From Leadbettera azotonutricia ZAS-9 (GTDB lineage Bacteria > Spirochaetota > Spirochaetia > Treponematales > Breznakiellaceae): a stretch of DNA of 64,000 bases. Within the stretch, counting starts at the first letter, position 1. Each line of letters starts with the position of its first letter. The position numbers were made by a program, and so were the translations under genes. The stretch covers positions 620,001 through 684,000 of the forward strand of contig NC_015577.1 of NCBI RefSeq assembly GCF_000214355.1, read 5' to 3'. This document shows positions 1 to 8,156 of this stretch, piece by piece. The notes beneath the pieces were generated by a model, which had not been told where the DNA came from, did no database searches, and saw nothing but the letters and a program-made list of their open reading frames with translations.

Positions 1-1686
1 GGTGGAGAATGCGCCGCGATAGTAGATATCCCCGTTGAGCAGTACGGGCAGGAAGATGCCGCCTGAGAAATCAGTGTTGGAAAGAACCGCAGTGATGCTG
101 CTCTCGTTCAGGGCAGAATGGTTTGCGGGAAGTATTATGACCCCCAGTTTATACATCCTGTCATTATGGTTATAGCTAAAAAGGAGGCGGCCTTCTGAAT
201 AGGAAAGCCCCCGCATATAACGCCAGATGTTTTCATTGTCATCAAGGGCCGAAACCAGGGTATAGGCCTGGCGGGTATCATAATTGAAAAGGCAGAGTTC
301 CCGCTTTCCTTTCTTTAGCGCAATGAACGCAATCCACTCGTCATCAATGGGGCTGGGGCGGGAATAGAGAAGCTCGGCATTCCCTTTGAGAAGTATCTCC
401 TCGCCTTTTTTCCCCGGCTTGCTGCGGTATACTAAATTGTTTGTATGCCGATCGGAGCTTATCCCTACCGCCCCTTCCCTAAAAAAACGCCCATGGTAAA
501 GACCGGGCCAGGTTCTGCCTGTTTTATTGCCATTGCCGCTGTACTCGGTAACCATGGCCTGGGAAAGATTCCCCCCATAACGGTAGGAGGAAATTAAAAA
601 GCTGCCGTTGTTCGTCGCATCAATATCGTAAGCCGAACTGTCTATGGAGGCCAGCTTTTTAATAGCCCCTGGACTTCCGCCGGAACCCCCTGCGGATGTA
701 GGATTATATTTCAGCACTTTTTCTGCGACACTATCAATGAATATAACACTATTACTGTCGGAAGTGACAGCATTTATAATAACTTTGTCTTTTTGATTCC
801 CGCCGTATACAAATCCATCATTATTTTTTTTGATGCCTTCAAGGCGCCAGCTTTCCTTAAAGACATTCCAGGCTTCTTCAAAACTCAATCCATAAATTTT
901 TTTGAATGAGTAATAAAAGCCGTTGTTGTAAAACCAAAAGGAAAAGTGATAACCCGTTCCCATGTCCTTCCAGAGTCCGGCATACTTTTCCATGCCGTAG
1001 GTTTTCTGAAGCCATGCGGAAAAGAGGCCGCCATAATCGTAATAGGCATTCCCCTGGGGCGGGTATTCATATATGCCCGAAGCCTGGAAGCCGGTAAGGA
1101 AATTATCTTCGTGCACGGCCTGAGAGAGCTTTTCTTTGATGAGGGGATCGTTGGCCCTGCCAAAACCTTCCAAGCTTTCAAAGCTTACCGTAACCCCCTC
1201 GACCATGAACATGGGGGCTGTAAGCCCTGTGGGGTATACCCAGCCGCCGAAAATAGTGTGAAGAACCTGGAAGCCCTTGCCCCTGGAACTCAGGGAAATT
1301 GCATGAGTCAGCTCATGGAAGAAAAGGCTCTCCAGGGAATTTTCGTAGGCTGTCCATTCAGGATCCATGGGGGTGTCGAAGAGGACTATGTGCGGGTAGG
1401 GCAGGGGGTTCATATATCCGTTGAACTCGTCTGTGTGCGGGGTGATGGCAACCGGGATCCTGTCCTTCACGGTTATGCCTAAAAGCTTTGACGCTTTCTT
1501 ATAGCTTTGATCCGCAAAGAGGGAAAGAGCCCGTGCGGTTGCTTCAGATTCAGCGGGGTAAATGATTTCAAAATGTTCGGTTTTTATTGCACGAAGCAAG
1601 ATGAAAGGCTTGAAATTCTGGGCGCTGACAGACACTGCCCCCAGGAGGCAAAGGGACAGGCTTATGAGCAGGCGGCGCAGATACAT
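1..1686 (-). CDS. Secreted zinc metallopeptidase with beta-propeller-like region (3' end beyond window)
   Basis: Reading the minus strand from ATG 1686 gives an open frame to position 1 with no stop, so the C-terminus lies outside the window. It begins with a signal peptide (MYLRRLLISLSLCLLGAVSVSA). The early part carries the gluzincin-type motif FFHELTHAI, followed some 40 residues later by FMVEGVTVSFE, which could supply the third zinc ligand. Downstream, repeated short beta-strand and serine/aspartate-rich stretches (for example YDIDATNNGSFLISS and SPIDDEWIAFIALKKG) resemble TolB/WD40-type blades. I infer an exported peptidase fused to a propeller. The substrate is unknown. It is divergent from murA with only 36 bp between the two starts. 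Confidence 0.75.
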   Translation of the reverse strand, partial: MYLRRLLISLSLCLLGAVSVSAQNFKPFILLRAIKTEHFEIIYPAESEATARALSLFADQSYKKASKLLGITVKDRIPVAITPHTDEFNGYMNPLPYPHIVLFDTPMDPEWTAYENSLESLFFHELTHAISLSSRGKGFQVLHTIFGGWVYPTGLTAPMFMVEGVTVSFESLEGFGRANDPLIKEKLSQAVHEDNFLTGFQASGIYEYPPQGNAYYDYGGLFSAWLQKTYGMEKYAGLWKDMGTGYHFSFWFYNNGFYYSFKKIYGLSFEEAWNVFKESWRLEGIKKNNDGFVYGGNQKDKVIINAVTSDSNSVIFIDSVAEKVLKYNPTSAGGSGGSPGAIKKLASIDSSAYDIDATNNGSFLISSYRYGGNLSQAMVTEYSGNGNKTGRTWPGLYHGRFFREGAVGISSDRHTNNLVYRSKPGKKGEEILLKGNAELLYSRPSPIDDEWIAFIALKKGKRELCLFNYDTRQAYTLVSALDDNENIWRYMRGLSYSEGRLLFSYNHNDRMYKLGVIILPANHSALNESSITAVLSNTDFSGGIFLPVLLNGDIYYRGAFST

Positions 1687-1699
1687 TGTTCAAGATTAG

Positions 1700-1705
1700 T
1701 ATAAT
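1700..1705 (+). promoter_or_regulatory. Candidate -10 element of murA
   Basis: A TATAAT hexamer lies 17 bp upstream of the murA ATG in the short divergent gap. No clear -35 and no Shine-Dalgarno are visible, so the transcript would have a very short leader. Confidence 0.4.
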
Positions 1706-1722
1706 GGTTTAAAGTCTTCAAT

Positions 1723-2997
1723 ATGAATCAGTATCTTATTGAGGGCGGCAGCCCCATCTCCGGGACCATCAGGGCCAGCGGCAACAAAAACGCTGCCCTG
1801 CCCTGCATTGCAGCAGCCCTTTTAACCGGAGCGCCGGTGGTTCTGCGCAATATCCCCGATATCGAAGATGTTCAGGTCATGTTTGAAGTGTACCGTTCCC
1901 TTGGGGGCGAGACTGAACCCCTGGGGCCCAATGCCTGGAAGATGAAGCTGGGAGATATAAAAAATTCCGAGATCCCCCAGGAGCAGGCAAGGAAGATACG
2001 GGCCTCCATACTTTTCGCAGGCCCCTTGCTGGCAAGAACCGGCAAGGCCGTGCTTCCCCCTCCCGGCGGGGACGTCATTGGCCGGCGGCGGCTCGACACC
2101 CACTTTCTTGCCCTTACGGAGCTGGGGGCAAAAGTCAGGATAAAGGACGCATACATATTTACCGCGCCCCATCTCAAGGGGGCCGACATTTTCCTTGACG
2201 AAGCTTCGGTCACTGCAACGGAAAACGCCATCATGGCGGCAGTGCTTGCCAAGGGCGAAACCATACTTACCAATGCGGCAAGCGAACCCCATGTGCAGGA
2301 TCTTTGCCGCATGCTTTCGTCCATGGGCGCCATCATCAACGGCATAGGTTCAAATATCCTCACCATAAAAGGTGTGGAAAAACTTGGGGGCTGCGACTTT
2401 GAAATCGGGGCCGACTTTATGGAAGTTGGCTCGTTCATTGGGCTTGCGGCAGCTACCCGGGGCGAACTTACCATCGAAGGGGCAAGGCCCAAAGATCTCA
2501 GGCCCGCGAAGATAGCATTCAGCAAACTTGGCATTGTTTGGGAAATCGAAGGGAATACCATCCATGTCCCCGCAAAGCAGGCCATGGAAGTAAATTGCGA
2601 TTTGGGGGGCATGATACCTAAGATCGACGACGCACCCTGGCCGGGATTTCCGCCGGACCTCACCAGTATTGTTACTGTTGTTGCAACCCAGGTGAAGGGC
2701 ACGGTGCTTATCCACGAGAAGATGTTCGAGTCCCGAATGTTTTTTGTGGACAAGCTTATCGGCATGGGCGCCCGTATCGTGCTCTGCGATCCCCACCGGG
2801 CGGTGGTTACCGGGCCTTCAAAACTTGCAGGCTCTGAGCTTCACAGCCCCGATGTACGCGCAGGCATGGCCATGGTCATAGCCGCCATGGCCGCCGAGGG
2901 CAGCAGTGTCATCAACAATATCTACCAGATTGAACGGGGATATGAACACCTGACCGAGCGGCTTTCCTCCCTGGGAGGAAAAATAAACAGGGCTTAA
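1723..2997 (+). CDS. murA: UDP-N-acetylglucosamine 1-carboxyvinyltransferase
   Basis: This 424-residue protein has the normal family length and catalyses the first committed step of peptidoglycan synthesis, transfer of enolpyruvate from PEP to UDP-GlcNAc in the cytoplasm. The N-terminal SGNKNAALP motif and the repeated EPSP-synthase-like fold blocks are clear. In the active-site loop ([10 protein letters not shown], residues 113-122) residue 117 is Asp where most bacteria have Cys. The Asp form is known from mycobacteria, Chlamydia and Borrelia, and is insensitive to fosfomycin. The start ATG 1723 fits the canonical N-terminus although no ribosome site is obvious. Confidence 0.95.
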   Translation: MNQYLIEGGSPISGTIRASGNKNAALPCIAAALLTGAPVVLRNIPDIEDVQVMFEVYRSLGGETEPLGPNAWKMKLGDIKNSEIPQEQARKIRASILFAGPLLARTGKAVLPPPGGDVIGRRRLDTHFLALTELGAKVRIKDAYIFTAPHLKGADIFLDEASVTATENAIMAAVLAKGETILTNAASEPHVQDLCRMLSSMGAIINGIGSNILTIKGVEKLGGCDFEIGADFMEVGSFIGLAAATRGELTIEGARPKDLRPAKIAFSKLGIVWEIEGNTIHVPAKQAMEVNCDLGGMIPKIDDAPWPGFPPDLTSIVTVVATQVKGTVLIHEKMFESRMFFVDKLIGMGARIVLCDPHRAVVTGPSKLAGSELHSPDVRAGMAMVIAAMAAEGSSVINNIYQIERGYEHLTERLSSLGGKINRA

Positions 2998-3028
2998 TTA
3001 AATAGTTGGCATATTTGTCGGGGTACGC

Positions 3029-3253
3029 TTGTCCAATGGACTGTTAGGCGAAATGCCTACTTGTAATAATAATAATATCTTTGAATGGATGAAAAACAAT
3101 AAACCAAAATATGAACAGGCAAAACATGAATTTGAAAATATTTTATTTAAACTTAATAGAGACACACGGTTTAGCAATGACAAATCGCCATACAATACTG
3201 TGCCTAACATTATTCGCCTAAAATGGGAAATACGCTCAACTGCGCACTTTTAA
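3029..3253 (+). pseudogene. Degenerate fragment resembling DUF2461
   Basis: A 74-codon frame whose middle reads NRDTRFSNDKSPYNT, very like the conserved core of DUF2461 proteins (RDTRFSKDKSPYKT). It is preceded by a stretch (MKNNKPKYEQAKHEFENIL) resembling that family's N-terminus. The two parts are joined too closely, so an internal deletion is likely. The frame ends inside the hairpin repeat at 3231-3275, so the last residues (RSTAHF) are repeat-encoded. I regard it as a remnant cut by the repeat, not as a working gene. Family assignment is from memory of the motif. Confidence 0.5.
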
Positions 3254-3275
3254 AAAAAATGCGCAGTTGAGCGTA
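3231..3275. repeat. 45-bp hairpin repeat, perfect copy (copy 0)
   Basis: TACGCTCAACTGCGCA and its exact reverse complement flank a 13-nt A/T-rich loop. The same left arm, loop length and near-identical right arm recur at 33562, 34857 and 36362, each time upstream of an XRE gene. Here no XRE gene follows. Downstream lies a toxin-antitoxin pair. Confidence 0.9.
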
Positions 3276-3359
3276 GTCGAGAATATTCAATAAATTAGCC
3301 AAAAAAAAGGATGATCTGCGGACGTACTCCCCATTCTATCCAAAGTTTAAGCTGTCTTG

Positions 3360-3500
3360 ATGAATGTAAATCATTATCAAAATATAATGGACGCTTTGAA
3401 TTTACTGAAAATAGTATCTATTGGCGAAAATGATATAAAAAATGGGGAAATATTTACTGAAGAAGAAATGGTCAAAAAAATAGAAAAAATATTAGGCTGA
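3360..3500 (+). CDS. Small antitoxin of a ParE/RelE-type pair
   Basis: A 46-residue AT-rich frame starting at ATG 3360 and ending in TGA three bases before the toxin start. Its C-terminal half (LLKIVSIGENDIKNGEIFTEEEMVKKIEKIL) has the short acidic-then-amphipathic look of antitoxins that sit directly upstream of ParE/RelE toxins. I assign the role mostly from position and size. It would bind the toxin and repress its own operon. Low G+C compared with murA points to horizontal origin. Confidence 0.6.
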   Translation: MNVNHYQNIMDALNLLKIVSIGENDIKNGEIFTEEEMVKKIEKILG

Positions 3501-3503
3501 AAA

Positions 3504-3839
3504 ATGAAATATAAAATCAGTTGGTCAAAGGATGCAGGGGAGGAATTAATTGAAATTATCTCATGGTATAAATATAATGTAGGCATAAACGTTGCACGAA
3601 AAATATCTACAAAAATAAATTCCCAAGTAAAAAAATTAAAGGATATGCCAAGAATTGGAAGGCAGGTATCATTGTTGAAAGATATGGGAATAAATGAATA
3701 TTTACAAGTAGCGATAGAACATTGGATAGTATATTATAGAATTGAAAAGGATATTATAAATATTATTTCAGTAATTGACGAAAGAAGAGACTTAGAAGAA
3801 ATATTATATAAAAAGATTATAGATGGAAAAATTAAATGA
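3504..3839 (+). CDS. ParE/RelE-family toxin
   Basis: A 111-residue basic protein of the RelE/ParE superfamily. It has the typical opening YKISWSKDAGEELIEIISWY, a central arginine-rich strand (MPRIGRQVSLL) and the late strand VYYRIEKDIINIISVIDERRD. The late strand carries residues that in this fold interact with the ribosome or gyrase. It starts 3 bp after the antitoxin stop, so the two are translationally coupled. The strongly AT-rich codon use differs from the flanking core genes. Whether it acts on mRNA (RelE-like) or gyrase (ParE-like) cannot be told from the sequence. Confidence 0.75.
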   Translation: MKYKISWSKDAGEELIEIISWYKYNVGINVARKISTKINSQVKKLKDMPRIGRQVSLLKDMGINEYLQVAIEHWIVYYRIEKDIINIISVIDERRDLEEILYKKIIDGKIK

Positions 3840-4271
3840 ATAAAGTACGGCGGTACTTCGTCTCAATAGAATTGTATACAATCAATACGTTAAACGAATA
3901 GCTTGCTGGTACAGCAGCAAATTATTACCATTATTCGCGGGAATATATGCATTGAAAAGGGAAATTAAAAATGCAACAACCATAGGACATAAACCATGGA
4001 TAACGCTGAATACCGGAAAGTTGTATTACTTGCCGTCCTCATGTCCGGATAGATCTATTTGAAAATAGTACCAAGGTAACTCTTTCGCTCTCACGAAGAA
4101 AAACTTTGGTCCTGTTGTATGCATGCCTGTCTTAAACAGGTCAGTAATGAACAGATGACCAATATCTCCGAAACCGCCCTTACAGATCCCAAAACGGGCG
4201 AATGAGCTGACCAAGACTGAGGCAGGCAAAATGCATGATTGCGCTCGCCTGAGCTGTAAAGGGGCTTTGTG
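3840..4271. other. Intergenic stretch ending in a plus-strand terminator; no gene recognised
   Basis: About 430 bp separate the toxin from the RRM gene. No convincing protein frame is present. The plus-strand terminator at 4272 implies that some plus-strand RNA ends here. It could be read-through of the toxin operon, a decayed gene or a small RNA. A short plus-strand frame around 4155-4205 (MTNISETALTDPKTGE) is protein-like but only 16 codons long. Confidence 0.4.
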
Positions 4272-4299
4272 AGGGCTGGAATCATTCCAGCCCTTTTTC
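4272..4299 (+). terminator. Rho-independent terminator, plus strand
   Basis: AGGGCTGGAAT and its perfect reverse complement are separated by one base and followed by TTTTTC. The minus strand has no T run after the stem, so the direction is plus. It has no obvious upstream plus-strand gene closer than the toxin at 3839. Confidence 0.8.
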
Positions 4300-4315
4300 A
4301 ATTAGAAAGCAAGGC

Positions 4316-4350
4316 ATCCCCGGAGTGGGGCCCAAGGGCTCTCCGGGGAT
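4316..4350 (-). terminator. Stem-loop downstream of the RRM gene
   Basis: ATCCCCGGAG and CTCCGGGGAT form a 10-bp GC-rich stem with a 15-nt loop, just beyond the minus-strand stop of the RRM protein gene. The following minus-strand bases are only moderately T-rich, so it may be a weak terminator or 3' stabiliser. Confidence 0.5.
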
Positions 4351-4361
4351 TAGACTGCAGA

Positions 4362-4664
4362 TTACCAGCCGCCGTTGCCGCCGTATCCACCGCCATTGCC
4401 GCCGCGGTCACGGCGGGGTTTGTCCATCGCTTCGTTTACCCGGAGCTGGCGGCCTTCGAATTCGTGGCCGTTGGTGCCGGTAATTGCGGCGGCGGCTTCT
4501 TCGTCAGTGCTCATTTCGATAAATCCAAAACCCTTGGAGCTGCCTGATTCGCGATCGAAGATGATCTTGGAGGAGGTGACATTGCCGAATTGCGAAAACA
4601 GATTGCGAAGTCCGTCTTCTGTGGTCTGATACGAGAGATTTCCGACATACAGTTTCTTAGCCAT
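4362..4664 (-). CDS. Single-RRM glycine-rich RNA-binding protein
   Basis: The 100-residue protein is one RNA-recognition motif with a Gly/Arg tail. RNP2 is LYVGNL (residues 5-10) and RNP1 is KGFGFIEM around residues 44-51, with an auxiliary tail rich in GGNGGGYGG. Such proteins in cyanobacteria and spirochaetes bind RNA and are often cold-induced. It sits alone, with its own leader containing two small hairpins just upstream of a GAAGGA ribosome site. I am sure of the domain. The physiological role is inferred. Confidence 0.92.
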   Translation of the reverse strand: MAKKLYVGNLSYQTTEDGLRNLFSQFGNVTSSKIIFDRESGSSKGFGFIEMSTDEEAAAAITGTNGHEFEGRQLRVNEAMDKPRRDRGGNGGGYGGNGGW

Positions 4665-4977
4665 TGAGAAAATTCCTTCACCCGCTTTTGGCGGGTTCTT
4701 TGGACTTTTTACAGTCCGATTGTATTCACGCCCATCAACATGGACGACTCCACCCTTCCCGGAAAGCCGGGAGAGACAGGGGATGCATAATAATATCTAA
4801 GGATTGATTGAAAGAAACAACCGGACGAGAAGAGCAGAATCCCTAAACTTTTTAAAACCAGCGGTTCCCTAAAGGAAGCGCCAAAACACAAAATACTCAA
4901 ACAAAATTCCTATGCTTACTTATAATAGGCCGGTTTCGAATGACCGTCAAGAGCTATTTCTTTTTTATCGGAGAATT
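4665..4977 (-). promoter_or_regulatory. Leader and upstream region of the RRM gene
   Basis: About 310 bp without a gene. On the minus strand, just before the RRM start, GGACT-N6-AGTCC and ACCCGC-N5-GCGGGT form two compact stems. GAAGGA then lies about 7 nt from the ATG. A structured leader fits a temperature- or RNA-regulated gene, but this is inference. Nothing else is recognised in the stretch. Confidence 0.4.
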
Positions 4978-6354
4978 TCAGGAAAAAACGCTCTTTATTG
5001 CAGATTTTATGTCATGGACGCCCATATATCCCGTCCCTGACTCATTGGGGGCTGGCCCCAGGAAGGAATCGAAGCCCAGGTTCCTGGCTGCCTTGACCCT
5101 GCCGGGCTGGCGCCTCAGGGGGCGCACTTCGCCTGCCAGGGACAATTCGCCCGCTATGGCAGTCTTGGCGGGCAGGGGAATGCTGGTTCTGGCAGAATAG
5201 ATGGCGCAGGCCAGGGCCAGCTCCACGCCCACCTCGGCAATCCGTATGCCCCCGGCCACGTTGATGTAGAGGTCCTGGTCCGAAAGCCTGAGGCCCAGGT
5301 GCTTTTCGATGGTTGCAGCCACCCGCGAAACCCTTGCGCTGTCGATGCGGTCCGAAAAGACCCGGCTCATGGCGCCTTTGGCGGGGACTGTGAGCGCCTG
5401 AATTTCGACCAATAAGGTCCGGGAGCCCTCGAGCACTGCGGCGGTGGCGACCCCGGGGGGCAGCTCGCCCTCCCTGCGGACCAGGAAGAGGAGGGAAGGA
5501 TCTTCCACGATGGAGAGGCCCTTTTCGCCCATGGTGAAGATGCCGATTTCGTCCACCGAGCCGAAGCGGTTCTTCGCAGCCCTGAGGAAACGGCAGTCGC
5601 CGTCGCTGGCAGCCGAGGAGGCGCCTTCAAAATAAAGGACTGTGTCCACCATGTGCTCCAGCGACTTCGGGCCCGAGATGAGCCCGTCTTTGGTAACATG
5701 GGCCACAAGGAAAAGGGCGGCGTCATGTTCCTTGACCCACGAAATGAGATCCCAGGAGCAGTATTTCATCTGATTTATGGTGCCAGGCACCAATCCAGCC
5801 TCTGAGCTGAAAAGGGTCTGGGCTGAATCCACGATGATAAGCACCGGTTTTGATGCTTCCAGAATGGTCTGTATTTCTTCGAGGTTCCCGGAGCAGAAGA
5901 TTTCGATTCTTTCCCCTTTTGTCCCGGCGCCCATAATGCCCAGCCTGTCGGCCCTCATCCTGATTTGGCCTGCGGATTCTTCCCCCGAGATATAGAGTAT
6001 CCTGCCCTTTGTGTCTGCCGCCGCGGCTGCCTGGAGGAGCAGGGTGGATTTGCCTATTCCCGGTTCGCCCCCCACGAGTATGGCGGAACTTTTCATGATG
6101 CCCCCGCCCAATACGCGGTCAAGCTCGCCTATGCCGGAGGCTATGCGGCTTCCCTCAAGGGGGTCCACCGACGACAGGGGGAAGGATTGGGGGAGGGCTC
6201 GGCTGCTGCCGGACGCTTTGGCTGTGCCCCGCCCGGTGATGGGGGTTTCGGTGAGGGTGTTCCATTCGCCGCACTCGGGGCAGCGGCCCAGCCACTTGGG
6301 CTCTTCGTGGCCGCAGGATGAGCACTTAAAGATGAAGGTTCTCTGCTTTTTCAT
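4978..6354 (-). CDS. radA: DNA repair protein RadA (branch-migration ATPase)
   Basis: At 458 residues this has the full three-part RadA layout. A zinc ribbon lies at the N-terminus (C11, C14, C25, C28). A RecA-like ATPase core follows, with Walker A GGEPGIGKST near residue 95 and the RadA signature KNRFG near residue 260. The C-terminal domain is Lon-like, containing GGIRIAEVGVELA. RadA processes recombination intermediates as a DnaB-like branch-migration motor. The gene is monocistronic and divergent from ade with 44 bp between starts. Confidence 0.96.
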   Translation of the reverse strand: MKKQRTFIFKCSSCGHEEPKWLGRCPECGEWNTLTETPITGRGTAKASGSSRALPQSFPLSSVDPLEGSRIASGIGELDRVLGGGIMKSSAILVGGEPGIGKSTLLLQAAAAADTKGRILYISGEESAGQIRMRADRLGIMGAGTKGERIEIFCSGNLEEIQTILEASKPVLIIVDSAQTLFSSEAGLVPGTINQMKYCSWDLISWVKEHDAALFLVAHVTKDGLISGPKSLEHMVDTVLYFEGASSAASDGDCRFLRAAKNRFGSVDEIGIFTMGEKGLSIVEDPSLLFLVRREGELPPGVATAAVLEGSRTLLVEIQALTVPAKGAMSRVFSDRIDSARVSRVAATIEKHLGLRLSDQDLYINVAGGIRIAEVGVELALACAIYSARTSIPLPAKTAIAGELSLAGEVRPLRRQPGRVKAARNLGFDSFLGPAPNESGTGYMGVHDIKSAIKSVFS

Positions 6355-6398
6355 CGGTTATCAATATACATCCCAATCGCCTGATTTTATAGTATGCT

Positions 6399-8156
6399 AT
6401 GGATATGTTTATGGGAAAAAACGAACTGCAAAAGTTGATGGACACTGCCGCAGGCAGACGGCCTGCGGATCTTTTGATAAAAAACGCCCGGATAGCCGAT
6501 GTTTATTCGGGTGTTTTTTTCCAGGGGGACGCGGCTGTCTCGGGGGAATATATCGCGGGCATTGTCCCCGGCGAGGGCGGCTATGAGGCCCTTGCGGTTG
6601 TTGATGCGGCTGGGGCTTACCTCCTTCCCGGCTTTATCGACAGCCACATCCATATAGAGAGTTCCTACCTTTGCCCCGAAGAATTTGGCCGCCTTTTGGT
6701 TCCCCTCGGCACCACTACAATCATCACCGACCCCCACGAGATCGTCAATATCGCGGGCCTCTCCGGCCTTGCATATATGCTGGGGGCCGCAGAGCAAAGC
6801 GCCCTGGATATAAAATTCATGCTCCCCTCCTGTGTGCCTGCCACACCCTTTGACCATGCGGGGGCACGCATTGATGCCCAGGATATGGCAAAGCCCCTTG
6901 AAGACGGACGCATTCTGGGGCTTGGGGAATTTATGGATTTCCCTGATTTGATTGGCGGAAAGGATGCTGTCCTGGACAAAGTGATCCTTGCCAGGAAGGC
7001 AGGCAAATTGATTGATGGCCATGCGCCTCTTTTGACCGGCAAAGATCTCAACGCGTATACTGCTTCGGGGATTCATACTGATCATGAGTGCACCACTGTG
7101 GAGGAGATGCAGGAAAAGATAAGCCGTGGCATGTATGCGATGCTCCGCCAGGGTTCTGCCTGCGATGATCTTGCGGTTCTGGTGAAGGGGGTGACGGACA
7201 AAAACAATCGCCGCTGCCTCCTTTGTTCCGACGATCTGCAGCCAAGGACCATTCGGGAAAGGGGGCACATGAACGCCCTGCTTAAAAACTGCGTTGAGGC
7301 GGGATTGGCGCCTATGGCTGCCATCAGGATGGCCACGCTTAATGCCGCGGAATGTTTCCGTCTCCACGACAGGGGCGCCATTGCGCCGGGCCTCAGGGCG
7401 GATATGGTTCTGGTGCATGATCTTGAAAATTTCCATGCGGAAAAAGTGTTCATCGCAGGGAAATTGATCTCCGAAAACAACCGCTACCTGCCGCAAATAA
7501 TTCGCCATGACGATTCTGCGGTGCGCGGCACTTTTCATGTCAGGGATTTTTCAAAAGAAAGGCTTAAGCTCCGGCTTAATAGCGATACTGTTTATGTTAT
7601 TGATGTAAGCGCAGGTTCCCTTATTACCGGCAAAGGAAAGGCAAAGGTTAAGCGGGATAGCGAAGGCTGCTTTGTGCATGAAAGCGGTGTTGATATTGCA
7701 AAGATAGCGGTAGTGGAACGGCACCATAATACGGGGAATATCGGCCTTGCCCTTCTCAGGGGCTTCGGCATTAAGCGCGGCGCAATTGCCATCTCCATAT
7801 CCCACGATTCCCATAACATTATTACTGCGGGTGTTTCTGATGATGACATTGTTTTTGCAGTAGAAGAATTGCTGCGCCAGAACGGCGGCATGGCGCTTGT
7901 GCAGGGCGGGAAGCTCCTTGCAGGCATGAGCCTCCCTTTGGGAGGGATTATGAGCGATCAAAGCGGAGAATGGGTAGAAAAGAAGCTTTCTGCAATTTAC
8001 GAATGCGCCCGCCGGGATCTTGGCATAAAAGAAGAGATAGACCCTGTTTCAATTTTTGCATTTATGTCCCTGGCGGTTATCCCCGAACTGAAACTCACCG
8101 ACATGGGCCTCTTCGATTTTGCGTCCCGGAAGATTATCCCCCTTGAGGCAGAATGA
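6399..8156 (+). CDS. ade: Adenine deaminase
   Basis: The 585-residue amidohydrolase converts adenine to hypoxanthine for purine salvage. The metal-binding DSHIHIESS (His83, His85) follows a first beta-sandwich. The family block TTTIITDPHEIVNI and the C-terminal adenine-deaminase domain (GGMALVQGGKLLAGMSLPLGG) are intact. The start could be ATG 6399 or the ATG 12 bp later. A TATAGT lies a few bases upstream and no ribosome site is seen, so the transcript may be nearly leaderless. The 3' end overlaps the convergent cobA-hemD gene by 23 bp. Confidence 0.95.
   Translation: MDMFMGKNELQKLMDTAAGRRPADLLIKNARIADVYSGVFFQGDAAVSGEYIAGIVPGEGGYEALAVVDAAGAYLLPGFIDSHIHIESSYLCPEEFGRLLVPLGTTTIITDPHEIVNIAGLSGLAYMLGAAEQSALDIKFMLPSCVPATPFDHAGARIDAQDMAKPLEDGRILGLGEFMDFPDLIGGKDAVLDKVILARKAGKLIDGHAPLLTGKDLNAYTASGIHTDHECTTVEEMQEKISRGMYAMLRQGSACDDLAVLVKGVTDKNNRRCLLCSDDLQPRTIRERGHMNALLKNCVEAGLAPMAAIRMATLNAAECFRLHDRGAIAPGLRADMVLVHDLENFHAEKVFIAGKLISENNRYLPQIIRHDDSAVRGTFHVRDFSKERLKLRLNSDTVYVIDVSAGSLITGKGKAKVKRDSEGCFVHESGVDIAKIAVVERHHNTGNIGLALLRGFGIKRGAIAISISHDSHNIITAGVSDDDIVFAVEELLRQNGGMALVQGGKLLAGMSLPLGGIMSDQSGEWVEKKLSAIYECARRDLGIKEEIDPVSIFAFMSLAVIPELKLTDMGLFDFASRKIIPLEAE

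Noticed and set aside
946-1482. Plus-strand frame in the first 1.7 kb
   Set aside because: It is antisense to the signal-peptide-bearing HELTH peptidase, which has a continuous frame and real motifs.
4026-4301. Minus-strand frame of 91 codons upstream of the toxin
   Set aside because: It begins within the terminator stem, has no ribosome site and no conserved motif.
6387-7538. Long open frame on the minus strand inside ade
   Set aside because: It lies antisense to a clearly conserved adenine deaminase, has no ribosome site and no recognisable motif. It is a by-product of codon bias.
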